Positions 1 to 7,739 of a DNA stretch of 64,000 nt are shown piece by piece. A model generated the notes under the pieces. That model made no database searches, was not told where the DNA came from, and saw only the letters and a program-made list of their open reading frames with translations. The DNA is from UBA1724 sp963621575 (GTDB taxonomy: Bacteria; Verrucomicrobiota; Lentisphaeria; Oligosphaerales; Oligosphaeraceae): NCBI GenBank assembly GCA_963621575.1, contig CAVFEH010000007.1, forward strand, positions 31,103 through 95,102. The letters run 5' to 3'. Positions within the stretch are counted from its first letter, which is position 1. Every line of letters starts with the position of its first letter. Made by a program: the position numbers and the translations under genes.

Positions 1-1
1 C

Positions 2-547
2 CGCGAACGCAAGGACAATATCCAGCAGCTCTTCACAAAGGCCGCCATCTTCACCCGCGAGCACCCCGAGGGCACCCTCCGGGACTTCCTGGCGGAGGTG
101 GCGCTGGTGGCCGACGTGGACGCCCATGACCCCCAGGCCGACTCCGTCCTCCTCATGACCCTCCACTCCGCCAAGGGACTGGAATTCCCCTACGTCTTCA
201 TCACCGGCGTGGAGGAGGGGCTCCTGCCCCACGGCACCGCCCTGGAATGCGGCGGCCTGGAGGGCGACGAGGAGGAATCCCGGACAGCCCTGGAGGAGGA
301 GCGGCGGCTCTTCTACGTGGGAATCACCCGCGCGCGGCAGGCGCTCTTCCTCACCCACGCACGATTGCGCGGCCGCTGGGGAAACGGCTTCCTGGAACCC
401 GCGGAGCCCTCGCGCTTCCTCTCGGAAATCCCCGCCGAGCTGCGCCAGCGGAGGCAATTCCGCCACGGCATCGAGCAGGACCGGGACTCCGACTCCTACC
501 CCGCCGAAACGCCCGGCTTCGGCAGCCGCGCGCGGGGGCGCCGCTAG
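2..547 (+). CDS. UvrD/PcrA-type DNA helicase, C-terminal fragment (5' end outside window)
   Basis: Only the last 181 residues are present; the frame is open from base 2, so the gene starts upstream of the window. The fragment shows superfamily 1A helicase motif V (MTLHSAKGLEFPYVF, followed by GVEEGLLPH) and motif VI (EEERRLFYVGITRA), which close the ATP site in the 2A domain. UvrD/PcrA/Rep enzymes move 3' to 5' on single-stranded DNA in excision repair and replication restart. The tail after about residue 140 is polar and arginine-rich. It cannot be assigned to UvrD, PcrA or Rep without the N-terminus. murA follows 37 bases downstream on the same strand, so the two may be co-transcribed. Confidence 0.9.
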   Translation, partial: RERKDNIQQLFTKAAIFTREHPEGTLRDFLAEVALVADVDAHDPQADSVLLMTLHSAKGLEFPYVFITGVEEGLLPHGTALECGGLEGDEEESRTALEEERRLFYVGITRARQALFLTHARLRGRWGNGFLEPAEPSRFLSEIPAELRQRRQFRHGIEQDRDSDSYPAETPGFGSRARGRR

Positions 548-584
548 CGAACTTTTCCACACCCACACTCTCCCATCCGTCCCC

Positions 585-1880
585 ATGAAAGCACTGGAAA
601 TCCAAGGCCCGCAGCGCGCCTGCGGTTCACTCCGCGTGGAGGGCAACAAAAATGCCGCGCTCCCCATGGTCGCGGCGTCGTTGCTGACGAAGGAGCCTTT
701 GGTGCTGCACGGCATGCCCACGATTCTGGACGTGCGCAACATGGTGGCCATCGCGGAGGCCCTGGGCGTGGGGGTCCGCTGGTTGGACGACGAGACCCTG
801 GAGCTCCAGGCGGCGGACATCGCCACCGCCACGCCACCCGAGAAGCTCTGCCACGCCCTGCGCACCTCACTGCTCTTCGCGGGGCCCCTCACCGCACGGC
901 TCGGGGAGGCCCATCTCCCGCATCCCGGCGGCGATGTCATCGGGCGCCGGCGCCTGGACACGCACTTCTACGGCCTGGACAAACTGGGCATCGAGTGCGC
1001 GCCCCGGGAGGGCTGCTACCACTTCCGGAAACGCCCCGCGCCGCCTCCCGGCGAACGGCAGCTCTTCCTGGACGAGGCCAGCGTCACCGCCACCGAGCAT
1101 ATCATGATGACCGCCGCCCTCACGCCGGGCTGCACCGTCATCCGGAACGCCGCCTGCGAACCCCACGTGACCCAGCTGGCGCAGCTCCTCAACGCCATGG
1201 GCGCAAAGATCACCGGCGTGGAGACAAACCTCCTCCAGATCCAGGGCGTCGGCGAACTCCACGGCGCCGAATTCACCGTGGGCGCCGACCACGTCAACGC
1301 CGCCAGCTACCTGGCGCTGGCCGCCGCCACCGGCGGGTCCGTGGAGCTCACCGGGAATCTCTCCCTCCACGACTACTGGATGACCCGCCGGGTCTTCCAC
1401 CGTCTGGGCGCCACCATCTCCCTGGAGCCCGGGCGAATCCTCCTGGACCAGCGGGAGCCCCTCCGCATCCGCAACGACCTGGACGGCTCCATGCCCACCA
1501 TCGCAGACGGCCCCTGGCCGCAATTCCCCTCCGACATGATGAGCTGCCTCATCGTCGCCGCCACCCAGGCGCAGGGAAGCGTCCTCTTCTTCGAAAAGAT
1601 GTTCGAAAGCCGGATCTACTTCGTGGACCGGCTCATCTCCATGGGCGCCAACGCCGTCATCTGCGACCCCCACCGCGCCGTCATCTCCGGGAAAAGCACC
1701 CTCCACGGCGCAGAACTCATCTCCCCCGACATCCGCGCCGGAATGGCGCTCGTCATCGCCGCGTGCTGCGCAAAAGGGACCTCCCTCATCCGAAACGCGG
1801 ACATGATCTACCGCGGATACTCACACCTCCCCCAGACCCTCCGAAGCCTCCACGTCGACGCTCGCGAAATCGAGCTGTAA
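585..1880 (+). CDS. murA: UDP-N-acetylglucosamine 1-carboxyvinyltransferase (MurA), Cys-to-Asp variant
   Basis: A 431-aa cytoplasmic enzyme that transfers enolpyruvate from PEP to UDP-GlcNAc, the first committed step of peptidoglycan synthesis. The N-terminus carries the substrate-binding EGNKNAALP motif with Lys22 and Asn23, and the length fits the family. The mobile catalytic loop reads PHPGGDVIGRRRLD: the usual Cys (Cys115 in E. coli) is Asp117. In established examples (Mycobacterium, Chlamydia) this natural Asp form is active and intrinsically fosfomycin-resistant. The start is the ATG at 585, with no Shine-Dalgarno sequence. It lies between a helicase end and a GH78-like gene in a tightly packed + strand run (gap to next gene 19 bases). 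Confidence 0.93.
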   Translation: MKALEIQGPQRACGSLRVEGNKNAALPMVAASLLTKEPLVLHGMPTILDVRNMVAIAEALGVGVRWLDDETLELQAADIATATPPEKLCHALRTSLLFAGPLTARLGEAHLPHPGGDVIGRRRLDTHFYGLDKLGIECAPREGCYHFRKRPAPPPGERQLFLDEASVTATEHIMMTAALTPGCTVIRNAACEPHVTQLAQLLNAMGAKITGVETNLLQIQGVGELHGAEFTVGADHVNAASYLALAAATGGSVELTGNLSLHDYWMTRRVFHRLGATISLEPGRILLDQREPLRIRNDLDGSMPTIADGPWPQFPSDMMSCLIVAATQAQGSVLFFEKMFESRIYFVDRLISMGANAVICDPHRAVISGKSTLHGAELISPDIRAGMALVIAACCAKGTSLIRNADMIYRGYSHLPQTLRSLHVDAREIEL

Positions 1881-1899
1881 CCCCCACCCTCCTTGAACC

Positions 1900-4290
1900 A
1901 TGGCCGCACGCTGGATCACCCCGGGCGCAGACGCCCCCCAGAAAGACGTTTTCTACCGCTTCCGCCACCGGATTCCAGGCGATGGCTACAGGGCGCCGTG
2001 GCTGGCAATCTCCGCGTACTCCAGCTACGTCGTCTGGGTCAATGGCCGGTTGCTTGCGGCCACCCAGACTCCGAATCTCCCCGGGAATGCCACGTATCTG
2101 CGGTACGACCTCGCGGACGCCTGGGATCCCGAGGGCGAGAATCTGCTGGAGATCCAGGTATACACCATGGGGCGGAACTGCCTCACCGCCGCCGTGGCGC
2201 CCCCCGCCCTCTGGGCCGAAATCCGGACACTCCCCGGGTGGCTATATGCCTTTGACGGCACCAGCGAAGAGTGGGAGTGGGCCCTGGATCCCTCCTACGA
2301 ACACGGCAACGAGCTCTTCCTCACCAGCCAGCTGGGGAACTGCTTCTTCTACCACGACAACGGCAAAGAGCCCCAGTGGCGGAAAGTGACGGTCCTGGAC
2401 TGGGGCCGGGATCGGCTTCCCACCCCCCAGTTCGACCCGCAGGTCCGGGAATTCCCCAACCGCGCCCCGAAGGCCCGTGTCTGCCAGGCCGGATTCCTCT
2501 TCCGCCCAAAGAAACTCCCAAAGGACTTCACCCTGGGAACCATCGTCTACCGGGACTTCCTGCAGGGGCAGATGGCCGACTGGAACTACGTCGCCCCGGG
2601 TTGCCAGGACCTGGCGGACTACCGCTACGGCGCCCCCATGGAGTTCACCCTGGACCGCGCCAACGCAGACCGCCTCCCCTTCACCTGGCCCGCCGCCCCC
2701 CTCCCAGGCAGCGCCAACGGATGGTTCCTCACCGTGGACCTGGGCGGTGAGACCACCGGCTGGCTGGACCTCGTCATCCAGACGGAAAAGGGCGCCATCC
2801 TGGACATCGCACACGGGGAACACCTGACCGACGGCCGCGTCCGCGCCGCCGTCGGCGACCGGAATTTCGTGGACCGGGTCTTCTGCGAGCGGGGCGGCGT
2901 GCTCCACTTCACCCACCGCCTGCGCCGCATCGGCGCCCGCTACCTGGAGATGCACGTCACCGGCTGCGCGACGCCCCCGCGGGTGGGCTACCTGGGACTC
3001 ATCCCCGTGGAACGCGCCACCCCCCGTCCCCAGGCCATCCACTGCGAAGACCGACTGGTGGAGCTCTTGGACAAGACCGCCATCCGGACCCTCCAGTGCT
3101 GCCAGCACGAGCACTTCGAAGACTGCCCCTGGCGCGAGCAGGGACTCTACCCCTACGACTCCCGGAACCAGGCCCTCTACGGATACCCCGTCTGGGGAAA
3201 CTACGACTTCGTCTCCGCGTGCTTCGCGCTGATGTCCAGGAACTGGAACGAGGCCGCCCAGACCATCAAGATGACCTCCCCAGGGGACATCCACCTCTCC
3301 ATCCCCATTTTCGGGCTGGTCCTCTTCCCCGCCGCCTGGGAACTCTACCTCAACAGCGGGGAATGGAAGCTCCTGGAGCCCATGCTGCCCTGCCTGAAGA
3401 AAATCCTGGACCACGTCCTGGAAAAGGCCATCCAGACCCCCGCGGGAACCCTCTACCACCCCGGCGTAGACCCGGAAATCTGGAATTTCTGCGAATGGCA
3501 GCCCGGATTGGACGGCACCGAGGCCGACAACAGGGCCCGCCACCAGGCACCCTACAATCTCTACCTGCTGGAGGCCCTCCACGCCGCCGAAAAAATCACC
3601 CGTGCCGGCGATGGACGCCGCGGCCCCTGCTTCGGAAAGACGCCGGGGGAGCTCCACAAACTTGCGGATGACCTGTCGAAGACCTGCCGGGAGCTCTTCT
3701 GGGACGAGGAGAAAGGGCTCTTCCGCGCCAACGAAGACCCCGCCACGCCCTTCCATGAACACGTCCAGATGCTGAATGTGGTCAACGGCGTGGCCACCCG
3801 CAAGCAGCGCGGCCGCATCCGCAAGGCCCTCTACGGGACGCGCCGACCGGACTTTCCCGTCTACGAATCCACCTCCTCCGCCCTGCCCTACTGGGTTTGG
3901 GGGACGCGGATCCTCCTGCCCGGCAGGAGCGCGGATTTGCTCTACGACAAGATCCTGCAGAATTACCGGAAGGGGCTCCTCATGGGCTCCGACACCCTCT
4001 GGGAGACCTCCCTGGGCGGCGAAGACTTCCTCTACGCAGGCTCCCTTTGCCACGGATGGTCCGCCCTCCCCGCCTGGTATCTGCGCACGCAGGTCCTGGG
4101 CATTACGCCCGCCTCCCCCGGATACGCCACCTTCCACTTCCGCCCGCGCCCTCCGAAGGCGCTCTCCTCTTTCGAGGGATCCGTCAAGACCCCCCGCGGA
4201 CCCATCCACGCGCGCTGGCGAAGACTCCCCGACGGCACCCTCCAGACGGAGATCACCTCCTGCCCGAAGGCCTGCCGACTCCTGCCATAG
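1900..4290 (+). CDS. GH78-like alpha-L-rhamnosidase family protein
   Basis: A 796-aa protein with no signal peptide, so probably cytoplasmic. The N-terminal half resembles the beta-sandwich domains that precede the catalytic barrel in GH78 enzymes (WVNGRLLAATQTPN, YRDFLQGQMADWNY). The (alpha/alpha)6-barrel region has HEHFEDCPWREQGLYPYDSR near residues 405-425, comparable to the DCPxRE signature of GH78, and ends with a typical small beta-domain (PGYATFHFRPRPP). GH78 enzymes release L-rhamnose from plant or bacterial glycans. The GWTGD-type element usually following DCPxRE is replaced by LYPYDSRNQ, so the substrate may differ. Start ATG at 1900 in CCATGG context without a Shine-Dalgarno sequence. 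It sits between murA and a UDP-glucose dehydrogenase. Confidence 0.75.
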   Translation: MAARWITPGADAPQKDVFYRFRHRIPGDGYRAPWLAISAYSSYVVWVNGRLLAATQTPNLPGNATYLRYDLADAWDPEGENLLEIQVYTMGRNCLTAAVAPPALWAEIRTLPGWLYAFDGTSEEWEWALDPSYEHGNELFLTSQLGNCFFYHDNGKEPQWRKVTVLDWGRDRLPTPQFDPQVREFPNRAPKARVCQAGFLFRPKKLPKDFTLGTIVYRDFLQGQMADWNYVAPGCQDLADYRYGAPMEFTLDRANADRLPFTWPAAPLPGSANGWFLTVDLGGETTGWLDLVIQTEKGAILDIAHGEHLTDGRVRAAVGDRNFVDRVFCERGGVLHFTHRLRRIGARYLEMHVTGCATPPRVGYLGLIPVERATPRPQAIHCEDRLVELLDKTAIRTLQCCQHEHFEDCPWREQGLYPYDSRNQALYGYPVWGNYDFVSACFALMSRNWNEAAQTIKMTSPGDIHLSIPIFGLVLFPAAWELYLNSGEWKLLEPMLPCLKKILDHVLEKAIQTPAGTLYHPGVDPEIWNFCEWQPGLDGTEADNRARHQAPYNLYLLEALHAAEKITRAGDGRRGPCFGKTPGELHKLADDLSKTCRELFWDEEKGLFRANEDPATPFHEHVQMLNVVNGVATRKQRGRIRKALYGTRRPDFPVYESTSSALPYWVWGTRILLPGRSADLLYDKILQNYRKGLLMGSDTLWETSLGGEDFLYAGSLCHGWSALPAWYLRTQVLGITPASPGYATFHFRPRPPKALSSFEGSVKTPRGPIHARWRRLPDGTLQTEITSCPKACRLLP

Positions 4291-4322
4291 ACATCCACCC
4301 ACCACCCTCCACACACTGCACC

Positions 4323-5699
4323 ATGAAGGAAATCCGGAACATCCTCTGCATCGGGGCCGGCTACGTCGGCGGCCCCACCATGGCCGTCATCGCCGACCAC
4401 TGCCCGGAATTCCGGATCACGGTGGTGGACATCAACCCCAGTCGCATCGACGCCTGGAACTCCGGGGAGCTTCCCATCTACGAACCCGGCCTCCAGGAGA
4501 TCGTGATGCGCCGCCGGGGCAGGAACCTCTTCTACTCCACCGACATCCCCACCGCCATCCGGGAGGCGGATGTCATCTTCGTCTCCGTCAACACCCCCAC
4601 CAAGACCTTCGGCTGCGGAGCGGGAAAGGCCTCGGACCTGCAGTTCCTGGAGCGCACCGCCCGGCAAATCGTGGAGCACTCCCAGGAGGGCAAGATCGTG
4701 GTGGAGAAAAGCACGCTGCCCGTGCGCACCGCACAGGCGCTCTCCAAGGTGCTGCAGGCCAACGAAAAGGGGCTCCGCTTCCAGATTGTCTCGAACCCGG
4801 AATTCCTGGCGGAGGGCACCGCCATACAGGACCTGAACGACCCCGACCGGGTCCTCATCGGCGGCACCGAGGACGCGGAGGGGCGGGAGGCCGTGGAGGT
4901 GGTGGCCGGGATCTACACCCACTGGGTGCCCCGGGAAAAGATCATCACCACAAGCCTCTGGTCCAGCGAACTCACGAAGCTTGTGGCGAACGCCTTCCTG
5001 GCCCAGCGGATCTCCTCCATCAACTCCATCTCCGCACTCTGCGAAAAGACCGGCGCGGACATCGACCAGGTCTCCCACGCCGTGGGGCGGGACCGGCGCA
5101 TCGGCGAACGCTTCCTGAAGTCCGGCATCGGCTTCGGCGGCTCCTGCTTCAAGAAGGACATCCTGAACCTGGTCTACCTCTGCGACCACTACGGCCTCCC
5201 CGAGGTGGCCCGCTACTGGGAGAGCGTGGTCCTCATCAACGACTACCAGGCACGCCGTTTCGTGGAGAACATGGTGGAGGCCATGTTCAACACCGTCACC
5301 GAAAAGAAAATCGCCATCCTGGGCTTCGCCTTCAAGGCGAATACTGGCGACACCCGGGAGACCCCCGCCCTCGCCGTGTGCCGGCAGCTCCTGGCCGAAC
5401 GGGCCCGGCTGGCCGTCTGCGACCCGAAGGCCCTGGGAAACGCCAAGGAGGACCTGGGGGACGCCGACGGGCGGGTGGAATACACCTCCAATCCCTACTC
5501 CGCCTGCAAAGACGCCCACGCCGTGGTCGTCCTCACCGACTGGCCGCTCTTCCAGACTCTCGACTACCGGGAAATCCTCGCGCACCTGAAAAAGCCCGCC
5601 TTCCTCTTCGACGGCAGGAACTGCCTCGACCACAAGGCACTCTTCCAGATGGGATTCCAGGTCTACCCCATCGGGAAACCCGCGCTCACACACTTCTAG
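4323..5699 (+). CDS. ugd: UDP-glucose 6-dehydrogenase, eukaryote-like form
   Basis: A 458-aa NAD-dependent enzyme that oxidises UDP-glucose twice to UDP-glucuronate for capsule or LPS sugars. The Rossmann motif is near the N-terminus (CIGAGYVGGPTMAVIA), the loop is NTPTKTFGCGAGKASDL, and the thioester-forming Cys275 lies in GFGGSCFKKD. The loop and the KSTLPVRTA segment are closer to animal and plant UGDH than to the shorter KfiD-type bacterial enzymes (inference from motif memory). The open frame extends upstream to 3897, but that part is antisense noise from the GH78-like gene; the ATG at 4323 begins exactly at the Rossmann fold. The gap from the upstream gene is 32 bases, and the histidine phosphatase follows after 20. 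Confidence 0.93.
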   Translation: MKEIRNILCIGAGYVGGPTMAVIADHCPEFRITVVDINPSRIDAWNSGELPIYEPGLQEIVMRRRGRNLFYSTDIPTAIREADVIFVSVNTPTKTFGCGAGKASDLQFLERTARQIVEHSQEGKIVVEKSTLPVRTAQALSKVLQANEKGLRFQIVSNPEFLAEGTAIQDLNDPDRVLIGGTEDAEGREAVEVVAGIYTHWVPREKIITTSLWSSELTKLVANAFLAQRISSINSISALCEKTGADIDQVSHAVGRDRRIGERFLKSGIGFGGSCFKKDILNLVYLCDHYGLPEVARYWESVVLINDYQARRFVENMVEAMFNTVTEKKIAILGFAFKANTGDTRETPALAVCRQLLAERARLAVCDPKALGNAKEDLGDADGRVEYTSNPYSACKDAHAVVVLTDWPLFQTLDYREILAHLKKPAFLFDGRNCLDHKALFQMGFQVYPIGKPALTHF

Positions 5700-5719
5700 C
5701 CCCTCCCGCCTCCCCTACC

Positions 5720-6394
5720 GTGGAAAAGAAAGTCCCCCAAAACGCCATCCGCTTCCTCGTCGCACGCCACGGCGAGACCCGAGACAATATCCTGGGAATC
5801 CTCCAGGGACAGCAGGACGGCGAACTGAACGCCCTTGGCCTCCGCCAGGCCGCCGCGCTGGCCGAGGCCCTCTACACCATCCCCCTGGACGCCTGCTACA
5901 CCAGCGATCTCCTCCGCGCCGAAGACACCGCCCGCGTCATCCTGGCCGCCGGCCACGCAAAGCTCTCCCCCGTCCCCGAAAAGGGCCTCCGGGAGTGGCG
6001 GCTCGGGGAACTGGAGGGGCGCACCCGCCAGGAGGTCCAGGAGACGCACCCGGAGATCCTGGCCGCCTTCCGGAAAGAACCCCGGCCCGACCTCCCCGTC
6101 CCCGGCGGCGAGACCCCGGAGCAATTCCGGATGCGCGTCGTCGAATGCCTCCAAAGACTGGCCGGAAAACACACACCCGGACAGACCATCCTGCTGGTCA
6201 CCCACGGCGCCGCCATGGGGAAGATCTTCCAGATGGCCACCGGGCCCGTCGCCCCCGGGAACCGCATCCCCCTGGCCGAAAACGCCTCCCTCTCCATCCT
6301 GCACTACCTCCCCCACGAAAAGGCCTGGGAACTCGTCGCCTGGAACCGCACTGGACACCTCCACGGCCTCCCCACCCACGAGACGAAGGTATAG
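5720..6394 (+). CDS. Histidine phosphatase (phosphoglycerate mutase-like) family protein
   Basis: A 224-aa protein of the histidine phosphatase branch. The RHGET motif (residues 16-20) holds the phospho-accepting His17, the EWRLGELEG segment has the acidic catalytic residue, and LLVTHGAAMG supplies the second His. Members include phosphoglycerate mutases, alpha-ribazole phosphatase (CobC) and assorted sugar phosphatases; nothing here fixes the substrate. The chosen start is GTG at 5720, since the longer open frame upstream runs inside other genes and no ATG precedes the RHGET motif closely. It ends the murA-GH78-ugd run and is followed by a strong terminator 82 bases downstream. Confidence 0.85.
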   Translation: MEKKVPQNAIRFLVARHGETRDNILGILQGQQDGELNALGLRQAAALAEALYTIPLDACYTSDLLRAEDTARVILAAGHAKLSPVPEKGLREWRLGELEGRTRQEVQETHPEILAAFRKEPRPDLPVPGGETPEQFRMRVVECLQRLAGKHTPGQTILLVTHGAAMGKIFQMATGPVAPGNRIPLAENASLSILHYLPHEKAWELVAWNRTGHLHGLPTHETKV

Positions 6395-6476
6395 AATCAC
6401 ATCCAGGGGAAAGGAATGAGGAATGCCCCGGCTGCACCGCCGGGCGCCCAAAACTCCTCCGTTCATGCAAAAAAAA

Positions 6477-6512
6477 GCCCTTCGGCAATCTCTTGCCGAA
6501 GGGCCTTTTTTT
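6477..6512. terminator. Bidirectional intrinsic terminator
   Basis: Twelve-base perfect arms (6477-6488 and 6493-6504) around a 4-base loop, flanked by an A-run on the left and a T-run on the right. It lies between convergent genes, so it can end both the + strand murA-to-phosphatase run and the - strand prepilin-like gene. Confidence 0.93.
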
Positions 6513-6547
6513 TGCGTCAAGCCGGCGCCGTCAGGCGCCTGCATTCC

Positions 6548-7360
6548 CTACTGCATGATGAGGTCGCCGCCCCAGCTGTTCTGCCAGCCGGGATACCAGT
6601 AGTAGTCACGGCCCAGGGAGCAGCTCCAGTCGTTGTAGCACTTGGAGATGTTGAGGGCCTCCACGTGACCGTCGCCGAAGGAGACATTCATCATCTGGGA
6701 GTGGCGGAAGTAGTAGTCGCGGGCGTCGGCGGGGAAGATGTAGTCGGGGATGGTGCACATATAGGTGCCGATGCCACCGGTCTTCACGGCGCTGGAACCA
6801 TCCAGGATGTTCACGAAGATGGAGGGATACTTGATGGAGCTCAGGCGATGCCAGTTGCAGGCGACGAACTGGCCACCCTTGTCCAGGAAGGTCTTCATGA
6901 GGCCCATGCCAATGCTGCACTTGTAGCTGATGTTGCCGACGGAGCGCTCGTTGGTGGGACAGGAGGGGCAGAGCATCACCTTGTGCCAGGAGGACTTGTC
7001 CTCTGCGCCGGCTGCGTTGTAGTTGGGTTCATCATAGTAGCCGGCAGGGTCCTTCGTCTTCCAGTCGCCGAGGGTCATGGGGGTCTCGGGGATCATGGGG
7101 TTGTAGCAGAACCAGGGGCAGCTGTCGTCCTCGGCACCCCAAGTCGCGTTGCCGGGAACCCACACCACGGGAGGCAGGTAGTCGTCGTAGTCATTGGTAT
7201 AGAGGATGTTGCCCAACTGGATCTGCTTCAGGTTGTTGGTGCAGCTGATGGCACGGGCCTTCTCGCGGGCCTTGCTCAGGGCAGGCAGCAGCATGGCCGC
7301 CAAAATCGCGATGATCGCGATCACGACCAGCAACTCAATCAGGGTGAAAGATTTACGCAT
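6548..7360 (-). CDS. Prepilin-like protein 1 (type IV pilin N-terminal signal, H-x9-DG domain)
   Basis: A 270-aa protein. The N-terminus MRKSFTLIELLVV is a class III (type IV pilin/T2SS) signal with the long hydrophobic helix following it; the residue before the Phe is Ser rather than the usual Gly. The C-terminal part carries HSQMMNVSFGDGH, matching the H-x9-DG motif of prepilin-type processing-associated proteins. Such proteins are expected in the inner membrane or periplasmic pseudopilus; the function of this family is not known. The start at 7360 has a good ribosome site (AGGAG, 7 bases away). The frame continues 38 codons upstream, but that stretch contains the promoter. The first 50 residues and about 165 bases upstream are nearly identical to the genes at 50913 and 55447. 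Confidence 0.88.
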   Translation of the reverse strand: MRKSFTLIELLVVIAIIAILAAMLLPALSKAREKARAISCTNNLKQIQLGNILYTNDYDDYLPPVVWVPGNATWGAEDDSCPWFCYNPMIPETPMTLGDWKTKDPAGYYDEPNYNAAGAEDKSSWHKVMLCPSCPTNERSVGNISYKCSIGMGLMKTFLDKGGQFVACNWHRLSSIKYPSIFVNILDGSSAVKTGGIGTYMCTIPDYIFPADARDYYFRHSQMMNVSFGDGHVEALNISKCYNDWSCSLGRDYYWYPGWQNSWGGDLIMQ

Positions 7361-7418
7361 TGTTTTTCTCCTGTTTGGGATTTCTCTTGGAAAGGATCGG
7401 CGCACGGGCGCCGTACAA

Positions 7419-7519
7419 AGTATACATACGCAATCCCCAAAACCACAAGAGCAAACAGCAGAAAAATACGACAATTTTTGACCCCCCCCGACAACTCATG
7501 ACAATTATTGACAATTCCA
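7419..7519 (-). promoter_or_regulatory. Promoter and five-unit 10-bp operator-like array of prepilin-like gene 1
   Basis: On the - strand a sigma70-like promoter reads TTGTGG (7443-7448), 18-base spacer, TATACT (7419-7424). Upstream of it, units beginning GAC (+ strand) start at 7470, 7480, 7490, 7500 and 7510, exactly 10 bases apart: GACAATTTTT, GACCCCCCCC, GACAACTCAT, GACAATTATT, GACAATTCCA. One-turn spacing suggests several protein copies on the same DNA face. The same layout is at 51751-51851 and 56331-56429. The regulator is unknown. Confidence 0.72.
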
Positions 7520-7739
7520 AGAGATGCCATGAAATGTCAAAAAACTATCAAGAAAAAGGGGGGCGTGTTCCCCCTCCTTCTGAAAATCTTCCGTTATGCG
7601 CGCCTTGGTGAAGGCCGCCCAGGAGACGGTTGCCCCATGCCGGCGGGGGGCAATACATTACCCAGCGCGACGGCGCCCCGCCGCCTTCCTTCCCACCCAC
7701 TTTCCCCGTTCCATTATCCGCGCCTGAGGGCGCGCAGCC

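Noticed and set aside
7300..7330. Palindromic GATCGCGATGATCGCGATC-like sequence
   Set aside because: It lies in the coding sequence for the VIAIIAI helix of the prepilin-like protein and is explained by codon choice; it repeats in all three copies for that reason.
7553..7576. GGGGGG/CCCCCT hairpin upstream of the 7740 gene
   Set aside because: Homopolymer pairing of low significance, and nothing upstream on the + strand needs terminating.
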